Assembly: GCA_040954595.2 (NCBI GenBank)
Contig: CM082592.2
Span: 5,890,001 to 5,954,000, forward strand
Direction of reading: 5' to 3'
Source: Balanoglossus misakiensis
Lineage: Eukaryota; Hemichordata
DNA: 64,000 bases
Positions 24,860 to 36,467 of this stretch are shown in pieces. The number at the start of each line of letters is the position of its first letter. The first letter of the stretch is position 1. Below the pieces are notes generated by a model. It was not told where the DNA came from. It ran no database searches and saw only the letters and a program-made list of their open reading frames with translations. A program made the position numbers and the translations under genes.

Positions 24860-26214
24860 GTTTCAGATCAACAAGCCCAGAATTTATGAATGAATGAATC
24901 GACTGTATCTAGCTGTACGATTCATTTTTGATCTAGTTAGTAGACTAGTAGTCTATGGTTAAACCAACCTTCCCTGTAGTACATGTACTATGTAGCCTGA
25001 GTCGTTTTACTTCCGGTTTCACAAGGTTTTCCACGTAAGATAGAGCAAGCCAAAACCTGGGCACCGCTAGATAATCGGTAGCTCGTTTACACAACTATAA
25101 GTAATCAGGAAACGGTTGAAAGGAAACAAACGCGTGAATTGAACAATTCAGACGCCACATTACCATGACACATTAAACAGGCTTGCAGCGAGCAAGTCAA
25201 TGCGGGCTATGTCCACCTCACGCCGCCGCGACGGTCTGGTCCGTCCACGTCGCGTCGTTTCTTCCTGGTCTTATATGTAGCAGACAGCCCACAGACAGTT
25301 CTTCTATGTGTTGTAGGATGTTATGAGAAAACGTCGGTCGACGAACAGTATTTAATTTTCGCGATTAACAGCTTTAGTCGATCCGCAAGACCCCTGACGC
25401 TGCACCAAACTATGGCTTCCACCGGCGATGACGTAAGCCGGTGAAGCGCGCCCACAACGACCAACAGTCGCTGATCTATCGCCGGTACGGTAGGCGCAGT
25501 ACACTGCAACATTTACCGGGAAGCAGTATGGCAAAATTGAAAATTTCATTTATATCACAGCCTTGGTTAAAGTGCACAGAACACTGTTAAATAAAAAAGA
25601 AAGCACACACAAATGCACATCTTGTAGATCTATGTTTTAATGATGAATTTATTCAACAATATCAGACCCCGGCAAGTGTTGAATATCCAGTCGCTTTACA
25701 CTTGTGAGAGAAGACCAGAAAGTTATTATAAAAGTAAATATCCTTTTATATCAATTGCAGCTGGAGAACACAAGTTTGGTGCAATGTCCACAGAAATCCT
25801 TCCATGACTATATCTCAGTGGCCAGACCAGCGTAACGAATCGAGCAAAACAGAAATAAATAATGGGTGCTATGACAACCAATCTCCATGGTTACACATTC
25901 AGAAAATTAAAGTTTCAAATCACTGTGGTTTTAATCAGCGTCACATTTCGCGTCAGCTGCATTCCAGCTTGTCCACCCAGTGTGTTTGTAAACACTGAGA
26001 ATTATTAAAGTGCAAGATAACTCTGACAGAACATAAACCAGACATTTCTTTTTCCCAATGATTTTTCTCTCGAAAGTACTGAGGAAACCATCCCCTAGCC
26101 CTAGTACCATCTACAACTACCCACTACTAGAACAACTTATGAATGGTTAAAAATAAAACAAAGTATACCAATACTGGTAAAAAATTAAAAGTTAGAGACT
26201 GTCAGTTTGTCACT
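24860..26214. other. Spacer between the two DUSP11-type genes
   Basis: Contains the promoter and 5' leader of the DUSP11–RRM gene and the 3' flank of the second paralogue. A CpG-rich patch lies around 25190–25510 and may be a promoter. No coding exon was recognised. Confidence 0.45.
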
Positions 26215-26308
26215 TTAACCCTTTCATGACCATGTGGTTTGGTCAAATTCATTGTTTTCAATGGTAAAGTTGGACCTCTATAACAGGAACTGGGAGTGAA
26301 AGGGTTAA
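26215..26308. mobile_element. piggyBac-like MITE, copy 1
   Basis: A 94-bp unit bounded by TTAA on each side, beginning TTAACCCTTTCATGA and ending AGTGAAAGGGTTAA. Its interior (attgttttcaatggtaaagt, ttggacctctataacaggaa) matches the copy at 45879–45971. TTAA target sites with CCCTTT…AAAGGG ends are the hallmark of piggyBac-type elements. It has no coding capacity. Confidence 0.8.
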
Positions 26309-26322
26309 AAGAGCAATAAAAA

Positions 26323-28071
26323 TCACATGAAGTTATTCCGCATATTACCCCTTCCCCGGAAACCTCTTCCACGGTTTCTGTTGTTTGGATTATAAGGATG
26401 AAACCGTCTGTCTGGATTGTGAAGCGAATTCCGCAATAGACCAGGCTGCTTATAGGAAGACCTGCCTTGAAAGGTACTTTGATTAAAGGAACTGCCAAAG
26501 TGACTTTCTTGGAAGTTACTGTGGTCATTGCCGTTCGCATCAAAATATTCCTGCTGTTGATGATGGCATTCTCCACCCATATTGTTTTTCCAGTTCGGTT
26601 CAAAGCCACGATTGGGATTAAACCTTCCACGGTTTGCATTCGTTCGGTTCAAAACAGCATTAACCGCTCGTTCTTGCGCAATCTTCGCAGTCTTTTCCTG
26701 CATTATTTTCGTGGCTGTTTCCTGCGCTATTTTAGCAGCCATTCCCTGCGCTATTTTCGCAGACTCTTCTTGTGCTCTTTCCTTAGACTCGTCTCGCGCT
26801 TGCTCGACCTTCTGCGGGATCGGGGTGGCCGGAGCAGCCGAGAATTCATCACCATTTCTCGCACCTGCAGGACCAGTCTCATCAGAGCAGAAGTCCTCCC
26901 TCTCCTCGCGGTCGGTCTTCTCGTCCACTTGTTTCACGACATCCCGCGTAACTTCCGGACGCCTTGGATCTCTGATCTTCAGATCGTCGACGTAGTTTTC
27001 CCTGGCAATGCTGTGGCCCCTGGCCTCGTTGAAGGCCTCAATCGCTTCATCCGGCGACCACTTGAGGCAGTCGGCCATGTACCGACAGATCATGTACCCT
27101 GTCCTGTTCACGCCGTGCGTACAATGCACGCCGATCTGCTTGTTGTTCCACTTGTTCCGCCTGAAGAAGTCGACGACCACGTCCTGGAATCGTTGGACGA
27201 TGTCCGCCTTGGGGACGAACTGGCCCTCGGTGAAGATCTTCACGTATTCGACTCCGACGTCGGTGATGTCCGATGAGTTGTAGTACCTGTCGGTGTTGGT
27301 CAGGTCTATCACCATGCCCAGCTCGCGTCTCTGACACTGCAGCACGGTGAACAGGTCCATTGTCGTGAACTTTTCACCGGGTAGCATGTTCTGGCACACA
27401 GAGTCGAGCAGAGGTACCTTGAAGCCAAACATGCGAGTTGATGATATGGTGTCGCCGACTGGTCGGAAGACCCGCCACCCTTCTGGCACCGACTTCTTCT
27501 TCTTCTTTTTCTTTTTCTGTTTCGGTTCATCAGACGCTTGCGCTGACGGCTGTGTCGACTTAGGATTATCGATCACCGTTTCCCTGCGACTTGGCACAGA
27601 CATGGGGTTTGTTGTCAGTAACGCAAAGCGACTGGATGACTTGATGGTCTCGGCAAAATCTGGAAAACGTCGCAGTTCTGATTCCGCCTCTGGTAATGGC
27701 GTATTGCTCTTCTTACCTTTCTTCTTTTTCTTCTTCTTCTTATTCGTTTTTGTTGCCGTGGGTTTCCCTGGTCGCACCATGAAAGGACCATCTGGTTGTG
27801 CCATGAATCTATTCTGTGGTGGTGCCATGGGACCCTCTGGTCGTGCCATGAATCTCTTCTGTGGTGGTGGTGGTGCCATGAAGGGACCATCTGGTTGTGC
27901 CATGAATCTCTTCTGTGGTGGTGGTGCCATGAAGGGACCTTCTGGTTGTGCCATGAATCTATTCTGTGGTTGCGCCATGATGGGACCCTCTGGTCGTGCC
28001 ATGAATCTATTCTGTGGTTGCGCCATGAAGGGACCCTCTGGGCGTGTCATGAAATGATTATTAAGAAACAT
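26323..28071 (-). CDS. Intronless DUSP11-type RNA phosphatase with N-terminal repeats
   Basis: A single uninterrupted frame of 582 residues. Residues 1–104 are about six copies of a 15–18 residue unit (FMARPEGPFMAPPPQKR type). Two long Lys runs (about 110–120 and 185–194) may act as nuclear signals. The phosphatase domain spans about 200–370, with GMVIDLTNTDRYYN, KIFTEGQFVPK and HCTHGVNRTGY (Cys317, Arg323). The C-terminal part has a run of AKIAQE-type repeats likely to be helical, then a Gln/Asn/Gly-rich tail with RGRG motifs, as in RNA-binding proteins. DUSP11 removes 5' triphosphate or diphosphate from RNA. Human DUSP11 has several introns, so the intronless state suggests retroposition or intron loss; the neighbouring fusion gene also has its phosphatase domain in one exon. 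Divergent from PPM1D, with 248 bases between starts. Confidence 0.9.
   Translation of the reverse strand: MFLNNHFMTRPEGPFMAQPQNRFMARPEGPIMAQPQNRFMAQPEGPFMAPPPQKRFMAQPDGPFMAPPPPQKRFMARPEGPMAPPQNRFMAQPDGPFMVRPGKPTATKTNKKKKKKKKGKKSNTPLPEAESELRRFPDFAETIKSSSRFALLTTNPMSVPSRRETVIDNPKSTQPSAQASDEPKQKKKKKKKKSVPEGWRVFRPVGDTISSTRMFGFKVPLLDSVCQNMLPGEKFTTMDLFTVLQCQRRELGMVIDLTNTDRYYNSSDITDVGVEYVKIFTEGQFVPKADIVQRFQDVVVDFFRRNKWNNKQIGVHCTHGVNRTGYMICRYMADCLKWSPDEAIEAFNEARGHSIARENYVDDLKIRDPRRPEVTRDVVKQVDEKTDREEREDFCSDETGPAGARNGDEFSAAPATPIPQKVEQARDESKERAQEESAKIAQGMAAKIAQETATKIMQEKTAKIAQERAVNAVLNRTNANRGRFNPNRGFEPNWKNNMGGECHHQQQEYFDANGNDHSNFQESHFGSSFNQSTFQGRSSYKQPGLLRNSLHNPDRRFHPYNPNNRNRGRGFRGRGNMRNNFM
27774..28053 (-). 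repeat. Coding minisatellite (about 48–54 bp unit, six copies)
   Basis: Within the second DUSP11-type gene. On the + strand the units alternate ccatgaatct.ttctgtggt and gccatgaagggaccctctgg. Each unit encodes about 15–18 residues rich in Met, Pro, Gln and Phe. Copies differ by whole codons, as expected for in-frame expansion. Confidence 0.9.
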
Positions 28072-28319
28072 TATGGAGCAGATTTACCAGGTTTTCTTCT
28101 GAAACTATCAGAGGACGATGGCAATGCCCGCAACATGCACAACCGGAACCTCGCACCACGCAGAGCGCCCTCATCTGACGTCACAGATGGTGAAATTTCC
28201 ATCATCCAATCACGAACGACTTTACATGTCTTGTTGATACATGATCCATGTATACATTGTATAGTACGGGTAGTGTATTGTCGCGATAGGAATCATTTAT
28301 ACGGTCACTTCCCAGCAAA
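28072..28319. promoter_or_regulatory. Divergent promoter, DUSP11-like / PPM1D, with a CRE
   Basis: 248 bases separate two start codons on opposite strands. It holds a perfect palindromic cAMP-response element, TGACGTCA, at 28176–28183. CRE/ATF control of the mammalian PPM1D promoter has been described, so the site may be functional. No TATA box is clear. Confidence 0.55.
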
Positions 28320-31300
28320 ATGCCGCCGCTGATACCCTGTCTAGATCTGCGAGTGACGGCCGAAGCCAACCAGGGCGGCAGAAAGTACATGGAGGATCTG
28401 ACGTCGATTATATTTGAACGTGACCGCAACAAGGAAGTTGCGTTTTTCGGCGTGTACGATGGCCATGGTGGTCGCGAGGCCGCGGTCTTTGCCCGGGATC
28501 ATTTGTGGGAAAACATTAAGAAGCAGAAGGGATTTTTTTCCAACGACCCGAACAGAGTGATCAAGGCAATCAGACAAGGATTCTTGGTCACCCACAAAGC
28601 TATGTGGAAACAGCTACGTAAGTGATCCCGTTCGAAAGTATAACTCTTTGTTTTTGGCGCGTCATTTTTTTAAGTCGTCAATGACAGTTTTTGTCCGGTG
28701 CACAAAGCGCGCGATGTTAACCCACATACGTATCTTTATAGTATTTGTGCGTGTCGGCGTTGAGAAATGATTTTTTTAAAATCCAGCACGCTAGCACAAT
28801 AACAGAATACACCAAAATTGTACAGACATATGTCACAAAATTTGCCACATTTCGCCGATTGCCCTTTGTTCGGTGGAAAATATCTATATTTTGGCGATTA
28901 TGTAATGTACCGGCCTGGCAATGGCATCGCACACCCTTTCCCGGTGTTTTGTATTGAGCACTGACACTCTAGTGTAATCGTGGTACTTGTTGGTCATTTT
29001 TTTGTGATCGGGCAGTAGTTGAATCTAGTAAAATCCTACAAACATCGTTTGCGAGTTTGAGAAAGCCTGCGATCTGAAGTGTGGAGAATATTTCGAATGA
29101 GTTTGTCGCACTTCCTGAGCGGTGGTGTCATCCACATCACCGCGTGTGTGTGTTTTGTTTCCGCCGTGATGATGGGGGAAATCACCGCGCCTTTTTACCC
29201 CTGCACCATTCATCGGGAACGTAGAATAGAAACGATTGTTGTATCGTGCGTTCGCCGCACCAGTGCCATCACTGCTTTAGAAGGGAAACATTGATTGGTT
29301 GACCCACTTAACACGTATGGAGGTTTTGGATAATTCATGTATTGATCTACGTTTTGTAACTAAGTGTGTTATATTGTGACAGTATGTCTCACTGACTAGA
29401 CTGGGTTGTGAGATTCGGAACAACTCAAATTCACTGAAAATAGTGTGCCCATATTTACACACCCTGTACATGTATTAACAAACCATGAAAATGTTTAATC
29501 AATACAATCTACGTTAATAAAAAGAACTTTGCATTCAAGGCCTAGGAAATATGGCATTTTAAAATAACATACTGAAATCAAACGCAGGGAAAATCTGATC
29601 ACATTGTATATGTCGTCAGCCCAAAAAATTAAAAGTACTCTCATTGTGTTCCATAGATTGGCTGTATGGTATACAACTTGTGGGTGACCTCTCGTGGGGT
29701 CAAAGGTTATAGGGCTTCCCTTGGACAGGTCCCAACATGTCAGCCCAGCCCAGTGTTGATGTAACAATGCGAGTCAGACATTCACAATCCAATACAATAG
29801 ACTGGTGTAATGTCAGCAATTGCATTCTACAAAGGTCACATACCTTTCTGGAAATCATAATTGGTGATTTCTAAAAGTTCTGAAAATCTATTGTATCATT
29901 GTTACCATGACAATGTAACAATGGAAGTTATAAACATTATACTTCCAATATGAAATCGTGGCATTGAAATTGATTAGTCAGTCACCAGTTTTGTAGAGCC
30001 ACATTGTGGATCCAAACCGGTTTGCTGACGTTGTATGTAGGGCCTCTCTTAAACAAATAAAGTTTGTGGGTGGTTTTGTAAGAGCCTCTCTGTACACTAC
30101 AGTGAGTGTTGATCAAATACTGCTAAGTTTATATTTTAATTAAAGATAGAAATTGATTGAGTATCACAGTGTCGGGTTTGATGACTGGTAAGTTTTTTGA
30201 TGACAATGCAAAAAAAATGTGAAGCTCTGTTGTCTTGCTGGATCTTTGTTTACATTCTCGGTTGTAAATATTATGATTGATGTTTTTGTTGAATCAAGTA
30301 GTACTGTACTGTTTGGGTATTTTACGGTTGGATTAGCATATTGATGTAGTGTGTTACTGTGGCAGTGGAATAAACAAAGACTACATTGTCCATGTACCTG
30401 TAATCGTTTGATCACTTCAAACAAAGTTCAGATCAATGAAATAAAAGGTCTTCACGCCACAATTTGACTGTCTACAAACACCTGTTTCTGTGCCAGGTTA
30501 TAAATAGAAATGACAACACTATGTGTACCTATGTCCTGGCCACTTCATTCAAGGCTGTCTGTCACGTGACCTAGCCCATATAGTCTTGCGCGTCGCTATT
30601 TTGAGAAAATTCATGTCAAGACTTGCTTCTTGGAAACAAAGGCATCGCATGTAGGGGGTGTTCCAAAGCTTTCTTTGAAAATACTTGCTCTGTTTTGAGG
30701 ACAGTGACCTGAAGATAAAAAAAGTACAGACCATAGAGTAATTCAACACATGGTGAACTTTTGCCTCTTCAGTCACTAGAATGTTAAATATGTCTATGAA
30801 GAGATGTATGTCTCATTACTTGTTTGTTAGTATTGGATAAAATAAACTGTGTATCTACTACAAGTTAAGATTTCCAGGTTCACTCTCAGAACATGCGAAA
30901 ATAAATTGAGGCTGCCCCATTTCTTGCGTATTGTGCACAAATCCCCAAGGCTCGTGGCTGGCCACAGATATGAGCCCACCTTTTTTCCTTAGTATCCATG
31001 TCTGTCATTTCTCTATAACGCCCCTCACGGTAGTGACTGCATGTTTAAAACTTAATTCTCATATCAGTATCAATGCCCTGTATTTAATATCCATATCTTA
31101 CACGATACATTCTCTCCTCTTCTCCAACAGCCAAATGGCCAAAGACATTGTCGGGTCTGCCCAGCACGGCGGGAACCACAGTCAGTATCGTCATAATCCG
31201 CGGCGCTCGGATGTACATTGCACACGTCGGCGACTCCGGGGTCGTCATGGGCGTCAAGGAGCCCGGGAAAGAGAGAACGCGGGCGGTGCCGCTGACCTAC

Positions 31301-33280
31301 GACCACAAACCGGAATCGCCGAAGGAGAGGAAGCGCATCGAGAGACTCGGGGGAAGAGTCGTGAACCGGTCGGGCGTGCAGCGTGTGGTGTGGAAGCGGC
31401 CGCGGTTGGACCACTCGGGTCCGGTGCGACGGAGCACGCAGATCGACTACATACCGTTTCTTGCCGTGGCTCGGTCTCTCGGTAAGAGCTTTTGTCAGCA
31501 ATTTTTCGCTTGTCTGAGATTTTATTTGCTTGTACAATGCACCTAACAACAAATGTGAGAGTTTCTGCAGATTTCTGATTGTGATGAGTGTAATTTAGCC
31601 AAAAATAGTTGGCCAACATTGTAAAAAAACCCAGCCAGTATGCTGTTGTTTTGAAAATTATAAATGGACTGTTTGTATATCCCACACACCATGTATCATG
31701 GTATGTACTGCAGCAGATGAAACGCCCACCCTTTTGCATGATCACTGCGATCTCTCTGAATCCACGCCCTGTACATTAAATGTTTGGGTACGACACTCCT
31801 TCATCAGCAGGTGGTCAGAAAATCCCTACAAATTTGATACTTTTAGCCTCAATTCTGTGTTCAATTGCAGGTCCATTTGCTGTTACACAATTTACATATT
31901 GGATTAGTTTCGTTTGGTTTGCGCGTAGCAAATTGAGCCATCTGTTCTGATGAATGCTTTTATGTATTATATTACAAAATATTCATTGAAGGTCTGGACC
32001 CTGATGAGAATTATGTGTACACGAGTGTTGTTAATTCAAGATTATATCCATAATGAAGTACCTATGGTGCTTTTAATTCTTGGCATGCAAATCCCCCAGT
32101 GTTAAACAGTAATATTTTGTAAGTGAACTTATTAGTCGTGTCATTTTTTGTCTCGTAGGCGACCTGTGGAGTTACGATTTCTACAACGGTGAATACATGG
32201 TGTCACCGGAGCCCGACATCAGCGTACATCGTCTCAATGCGGACTTCAACAAATTCCTCGTGCTGGCCAGCGACGGACTCTGGAATATGGTCTTGCCTCA
32301 GGAAGCGGTGGACTTTGTGGAGCAGTGCGAGCAGGAAAAGACCACTTCGGTAAGGTTGTTTGTCCTGTACACTTTCACTCAAAGAATACATCTCTATTCT
32401 GTCTGCATAATACAGTTGCAATGTCACTATGTTTGGGTGACATTGTCGCTGGTTATTTTTTGCTCAAAAAGAAACTTGTCAAACCACTTCTTATGGTATA
32501 CTTTCAGTCATTAAAATAATCTTCATCCTGAATTTTGCTGCCACGAATTTTAATTATTAACAGTTATCGCATTTCTCTTGCTCCCTCCAGGCTAAACCGT
32601 GGCTGGGACACGTGTCGCACCGACTGGTCAACAGAGCGCTGGACAAGTGGAGGGCCCGCACCATGCGCGCCGATAACACTTCCGTCATCGTGATCTTCTT
32701 CGAACACCCGGAACCCAAGAGCAGCAGCACGGAGGGCAGCGGCCGATCGACGCCGGAACTGCAAGAGTCGGACAGCGACGTGCCCTCGCCCGGCCCTCCG
32801 ATGCCGGCACTGCTGCGGCACCACGCGATGCAGAACAGCGGACTGTCGGCGGGAGAGAAGAGGCCGGCGCCGGAATCGGAGAGCCGGGAAGGCTCGGGCC
32901 CGGCGCCCAAGAAGCAAAAGACCGACCACAAGGAGAACGACACTACTACCTCATCGATCGCCGCCCGGGAGGCCAACCACGAAGGCCACCCGCCGGCCAC
33001 GACGACGAACTTGACCCTGAAAACGAAGGACTTCTCGAGTTTCAGCGGTCACGATCTGTCGCACTTCTACAGCAATAACGGGTCTTCCCACTCCGCGTCC
33101 CGGAGACATTCCCTGCCGTGCGGCTTTGCGACAAGGCACCACATCACGCCGACGAAAGCAGGAGTCGGCAACGACAAGCCCGCGTCGTCGCCGGCAACGT
33201 CGGCCAAAAAGGGCAACATTACAAGAATGCAGCCGACATCTGTCAACGGACTCCTGAACACTTCAGTTTCAATCAGATAG
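28320..33280 (+). CDS. PPM1D: PPM1D (Wip1), PP2C-family Ser/Thr phosphatase
   Basis: Four coding exons: 28320–28617, 31131–31481, 32159–32349 and 32591–33280; 509 residues (human 605). PP2C metal-binding motifs are intact: MED at 24–26, DGHGG (Asp47), VGDSG (Asp134), ASDGLW (Asp255) and RADN (Asp308). The basic B-loop typical of PPM1D is present in exon 2 ([15 protein letters not shown]). The C-terminal 190 residues are low-complexity, Ser/Pro/Lys-rich and probably disordered, including a KKQK cluster that may be a nuclear signal. Wip1 dephosphorylates ATM/ATR-pathway targets such as p53, Chk1/2 and gamma-H2AX and ends the damage response in the nucleus. Intron 1 is about 2.5 kb. The exons are strikingly GC-rich against AT-rich introns. 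Confidence 0.95.
28618..31130. other. PPM1D intron 1
   Basis: About 2.5 kb between a gtaagtg donor and a tccaacag acceptor. Nothing coding was recognised. The beginning is relatively CpG-rich, as expected just downstream of a promoter. Confidence 0.6.
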
Positions 33281-36200
33281 AATCCCCCAAAAATCAGATA
33301 TGCAGATCTATCTGCTCTTCCTTCACAATTGACTTTTTTTTCCGAATGTTGTGCAATGTGAAAGAATGGAAAACTTCAGCGTGTTCGAGCTACGTGATGA
33401 TAAACACTAAGTATGTACAAGAAACTAAAGGAACTCAACAGTACTTTTTATCACCAACACAGGGGATCTTTATGCAATTTTGTAGTACGGCTGCATGCAG
33501 ACCAAGGCTACCTTGAATGATCATTGGAAATGTCTGCGTTGGCATAGCCCCCTAACCTCTTGGCAAACTTCACATGTCGAGGGAGGGGGGGGGGGGCCTT
33601 TCTGCAGCACAATTGTTCCAATTGCGTTCAGTAAAAAAATGATGATTGCTGTTTATCACCAACATTGTTGATCTCCAATTTCCACAACTGGCAGTGTTTA
33701 CTTTAGCAGCTCAGAAAAACCACTTAATGAATTTTGTTTGTTTGGGTACTTCACCAAAAAGGCCAAACTTTGCTTTTGGTTATGCTGCCATCGCACATTC
33801 ATTTTACGCTTAATTTTTATTCAAAACAAGCTTTGTGTGTGTGTGTTTTGTGTGGCTGTTTTCATTTTGTGGCGATTTTGCGTGCTGCATGCACAATGAT
33901 AAACTGGAGGGTTATTTTACAAAAATGTGATATAATAATTGTATTTAAATGAATGCTTTTTGGACATAGCATTGTCTTTATTTGTGACAAGATACATCTT
34001 GTAAGTCCAAAAAGTTTTTGTTGAAATAATTCTGCTTTTATTTTAAAAGCAAGACTTACTTCACAAACATATGCTGAGAGTGTGCCTCTGCCTACCAGAT
34101 CTATTTAGTGAATTGCTTCCAATCTTTTTTTTTCAGTTCGAACTATTTATTGTTCAGTTTAGCTGCACCGGTTTATGCAAATTATTATCAAATTATTGCT
34201 AGTGTTGATCATTATGCACATTCCAATTTTATAATTATCGACTCGTACAGGAATTGTGGCAAAACTATGGGGTATTTATTTTGAGTTTATTTCTTTACAT
34301 TGATTGGACTTTCTTTATCACAATCAGTGTTCTCCCCGGGGCCAGAGGGAAGCAGGGCGGCTAATTTGCATAATTTATGCAACATAATTTGCATAATATA
34401 TTCATACAATTTGCATAATGAATACAAGTTTCTTTTACAGGTTTTCTTTTCTTCTGTACCATCCATCACATTCATATAAACAAAAATAGCATAACAAACT
34501 CAAAATTACATATCCTGCTATTTATTTACACTCTAGTTGTGACCCCCCCCCCCCCTGGAATTTGCCGCCACCCCTCGGCCGTAAAAACTGAAAAGTCCCT
34601 AAAGCAATGATTTCTTTCCTGATAAAATCGACAAATTACTGATGGAAATTACTGTTATGCTGCTGAAAAAAACACAAAAAACGCCTGCCTTTTTTGTTAT
34701 GTACATTGTGATTCACAATGTACATAACTCTAATATCTGTGTCCAAAGAAACGGGTTCCAAGTAACAGTCATTTAATAGAAGCGTTGATGATGATTTTTT
34801 TGAAAGTGGTAATTTATTTTCATAGGACTAATAACACTTGATTCAAAATGTAGTCAGTTTTTAGCTGCTGAATAATTTATACAAAGAATAGCAGTTGTGT
34901 TTGGCAAGGCCCTTTGATTGGGGGGTTGACGTTTCTACTGAAAAGTAAATCAGCAAAATTAACTTTCAATTCTTCATTCAGTAAGGAAAAAGTATAAAAT
35001 GATTCAATATAACTGCTGACTCTCCCCCCAGGAAAAATAACAATTAAATAGACTTAAATGCTGTTTAAAATTCCTATTTATAAAATTAAAACAAATTTAT
35101 TGGTAACAATTGAAAATCCCAAACCAGCTCTTTTGTTGTTTATATGCACATTGCCAAATTCCTAGTGACCAGATGAACTAATACTATTAAATTGTTTTAT
35201 TTTTTTTCGACAAAGCAAAATTCAACCTGAGATGCTAAAATAGTCTCAAAAGTTAACAGTGGTAACACAGGTGGCGTCTTTGACATAAATTATAATAAAC
35301 AATCAAGCAATAAAATATATAAGCACTGACTGTAACTTGGCAGTTTCGAAGAGTTGTATACATGTTATTTTTGCATATTATATGATGCAATTGGGGGAGA
35401 AAAAAATTATACAAAGGTGAGCTGATATTTATTTGTACAGACAGTGTAAAGGTGTATTTTTCTGTGGTTGTATTACCCAAATACTGTGTGCATTATTATA
35501 TATTTAGCAAGGTAGATTTCGGAAATTCTGTTTAGGTTTTAGTTGTGTTGCATTTTGTTTGTATTTGATCAAGTGGTGCAACTCTGCCAGAAGCTTTAGA
35601 AAGTTTGATTTATTCACTGATATGCTTGTACATGTGTATTTTTTTGCCATCTCCTAAGCAATTATGGCCTCATTTGTTAGATGTGACTTCACCCGATGTC
35701 TGGGTCACCAAGAATCCAAACCAGATACTTCCAGAGGAATTTTAAGATTGATTGAGAAAATTCTTGTCCTCATATAAAATTGCTCAGGCATATGACTATG
35801 AATTTTAATCCTAGAGAATACATTTTCGAAAATTTCAGTATTGACTTAACGACTGACATTTCTACTGTTGGGTTAGTGTCGTACATCAGACTTTCTCTGA
35901 GAATCATCAATTTTTATATTCCAGCTGTATTTCTGGCCTGGTCAGCTGTATACATTTAAAGTTTTTTAGATTTTATAGAAATATTTTATAATGTTTACAC
36001 AGTTGATGCTATGAAACCAACAACAGACAACCCTACTGATGTTGAAATGTACAGTTTTTATAGGCCATTAAAAAGTTACATGTACTATATACAGCAACAA
36101 CTCTTGTGTTTGGAAATTGTGATTTTACCCCTCCCCCTTCCAAATTATGTATTTGACATGAAAGGGACAAAGTCTCTCTCTCCCTGTCCTTCAGAAAATG

Positions 36201-36367
36201 GAAGAGGGATAGCCAAGGACTTGTACTAAAGGTCTGAAATATTTCGAATACAAAAACACAGTAAATGTGAATGAAACTTGGATAAATTTCCAAGGCCTTT
36301 GTTTTGTTGCATGCCCTGACAAATAGGCTTGAGCACACACTAAAGATTGTTTTTTTTATAAATGTGA
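33281..36367. other. PPM1D 3' region, convergent with RFC5
   Basis: About 3.1 kb of AT-rich sequence downstream of the PPM1D stop, probably a long 3' UTR plus intergenic DNA. It contains a G run near 33584, a C run near 34545, a cluster of ttgcataat repeats near 34360–34420 and a 33-base palindrome at 34696–34728. No coding region is supported. Confidence 0.45.
34696..34728. repeat. 33-base near-perfect palindrome
   Basis: The two 16-base arms (gttatgtacattgtga and its complement) pair perfectly around a single central base. It lies downstream of PPM1D, probably in its 3' UTR, where the RNA would form a stem. Confidence 0.8.
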
Positions 36368-36373
36368 TTTTAT
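36368..36373 (-). terminator. Candidate polyadenylation signal of RFC5
   Basis: AATAAA on the minus strand about 95 bases beyond the RFC5 stop codon. Confidence 0.5.
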
Positions 36374-36467
36374 TCCATCTGAATGACAGAAAGAGAGGTG
36401 AAAATAATACAGGTTTGTACAGGAATTTAGAAGAACCCTGACTGGTCAGTAAATCGGTATTGAAACT

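Noticed and set aside
26467-28057. Long plus-strand open frames (up to 269 residues) opposite the intronless DUSP11 gene
   Set aside because: They are antisense shadows of a repetitive, codon-biased coding region; their products are low-complexity with no family resemblance.
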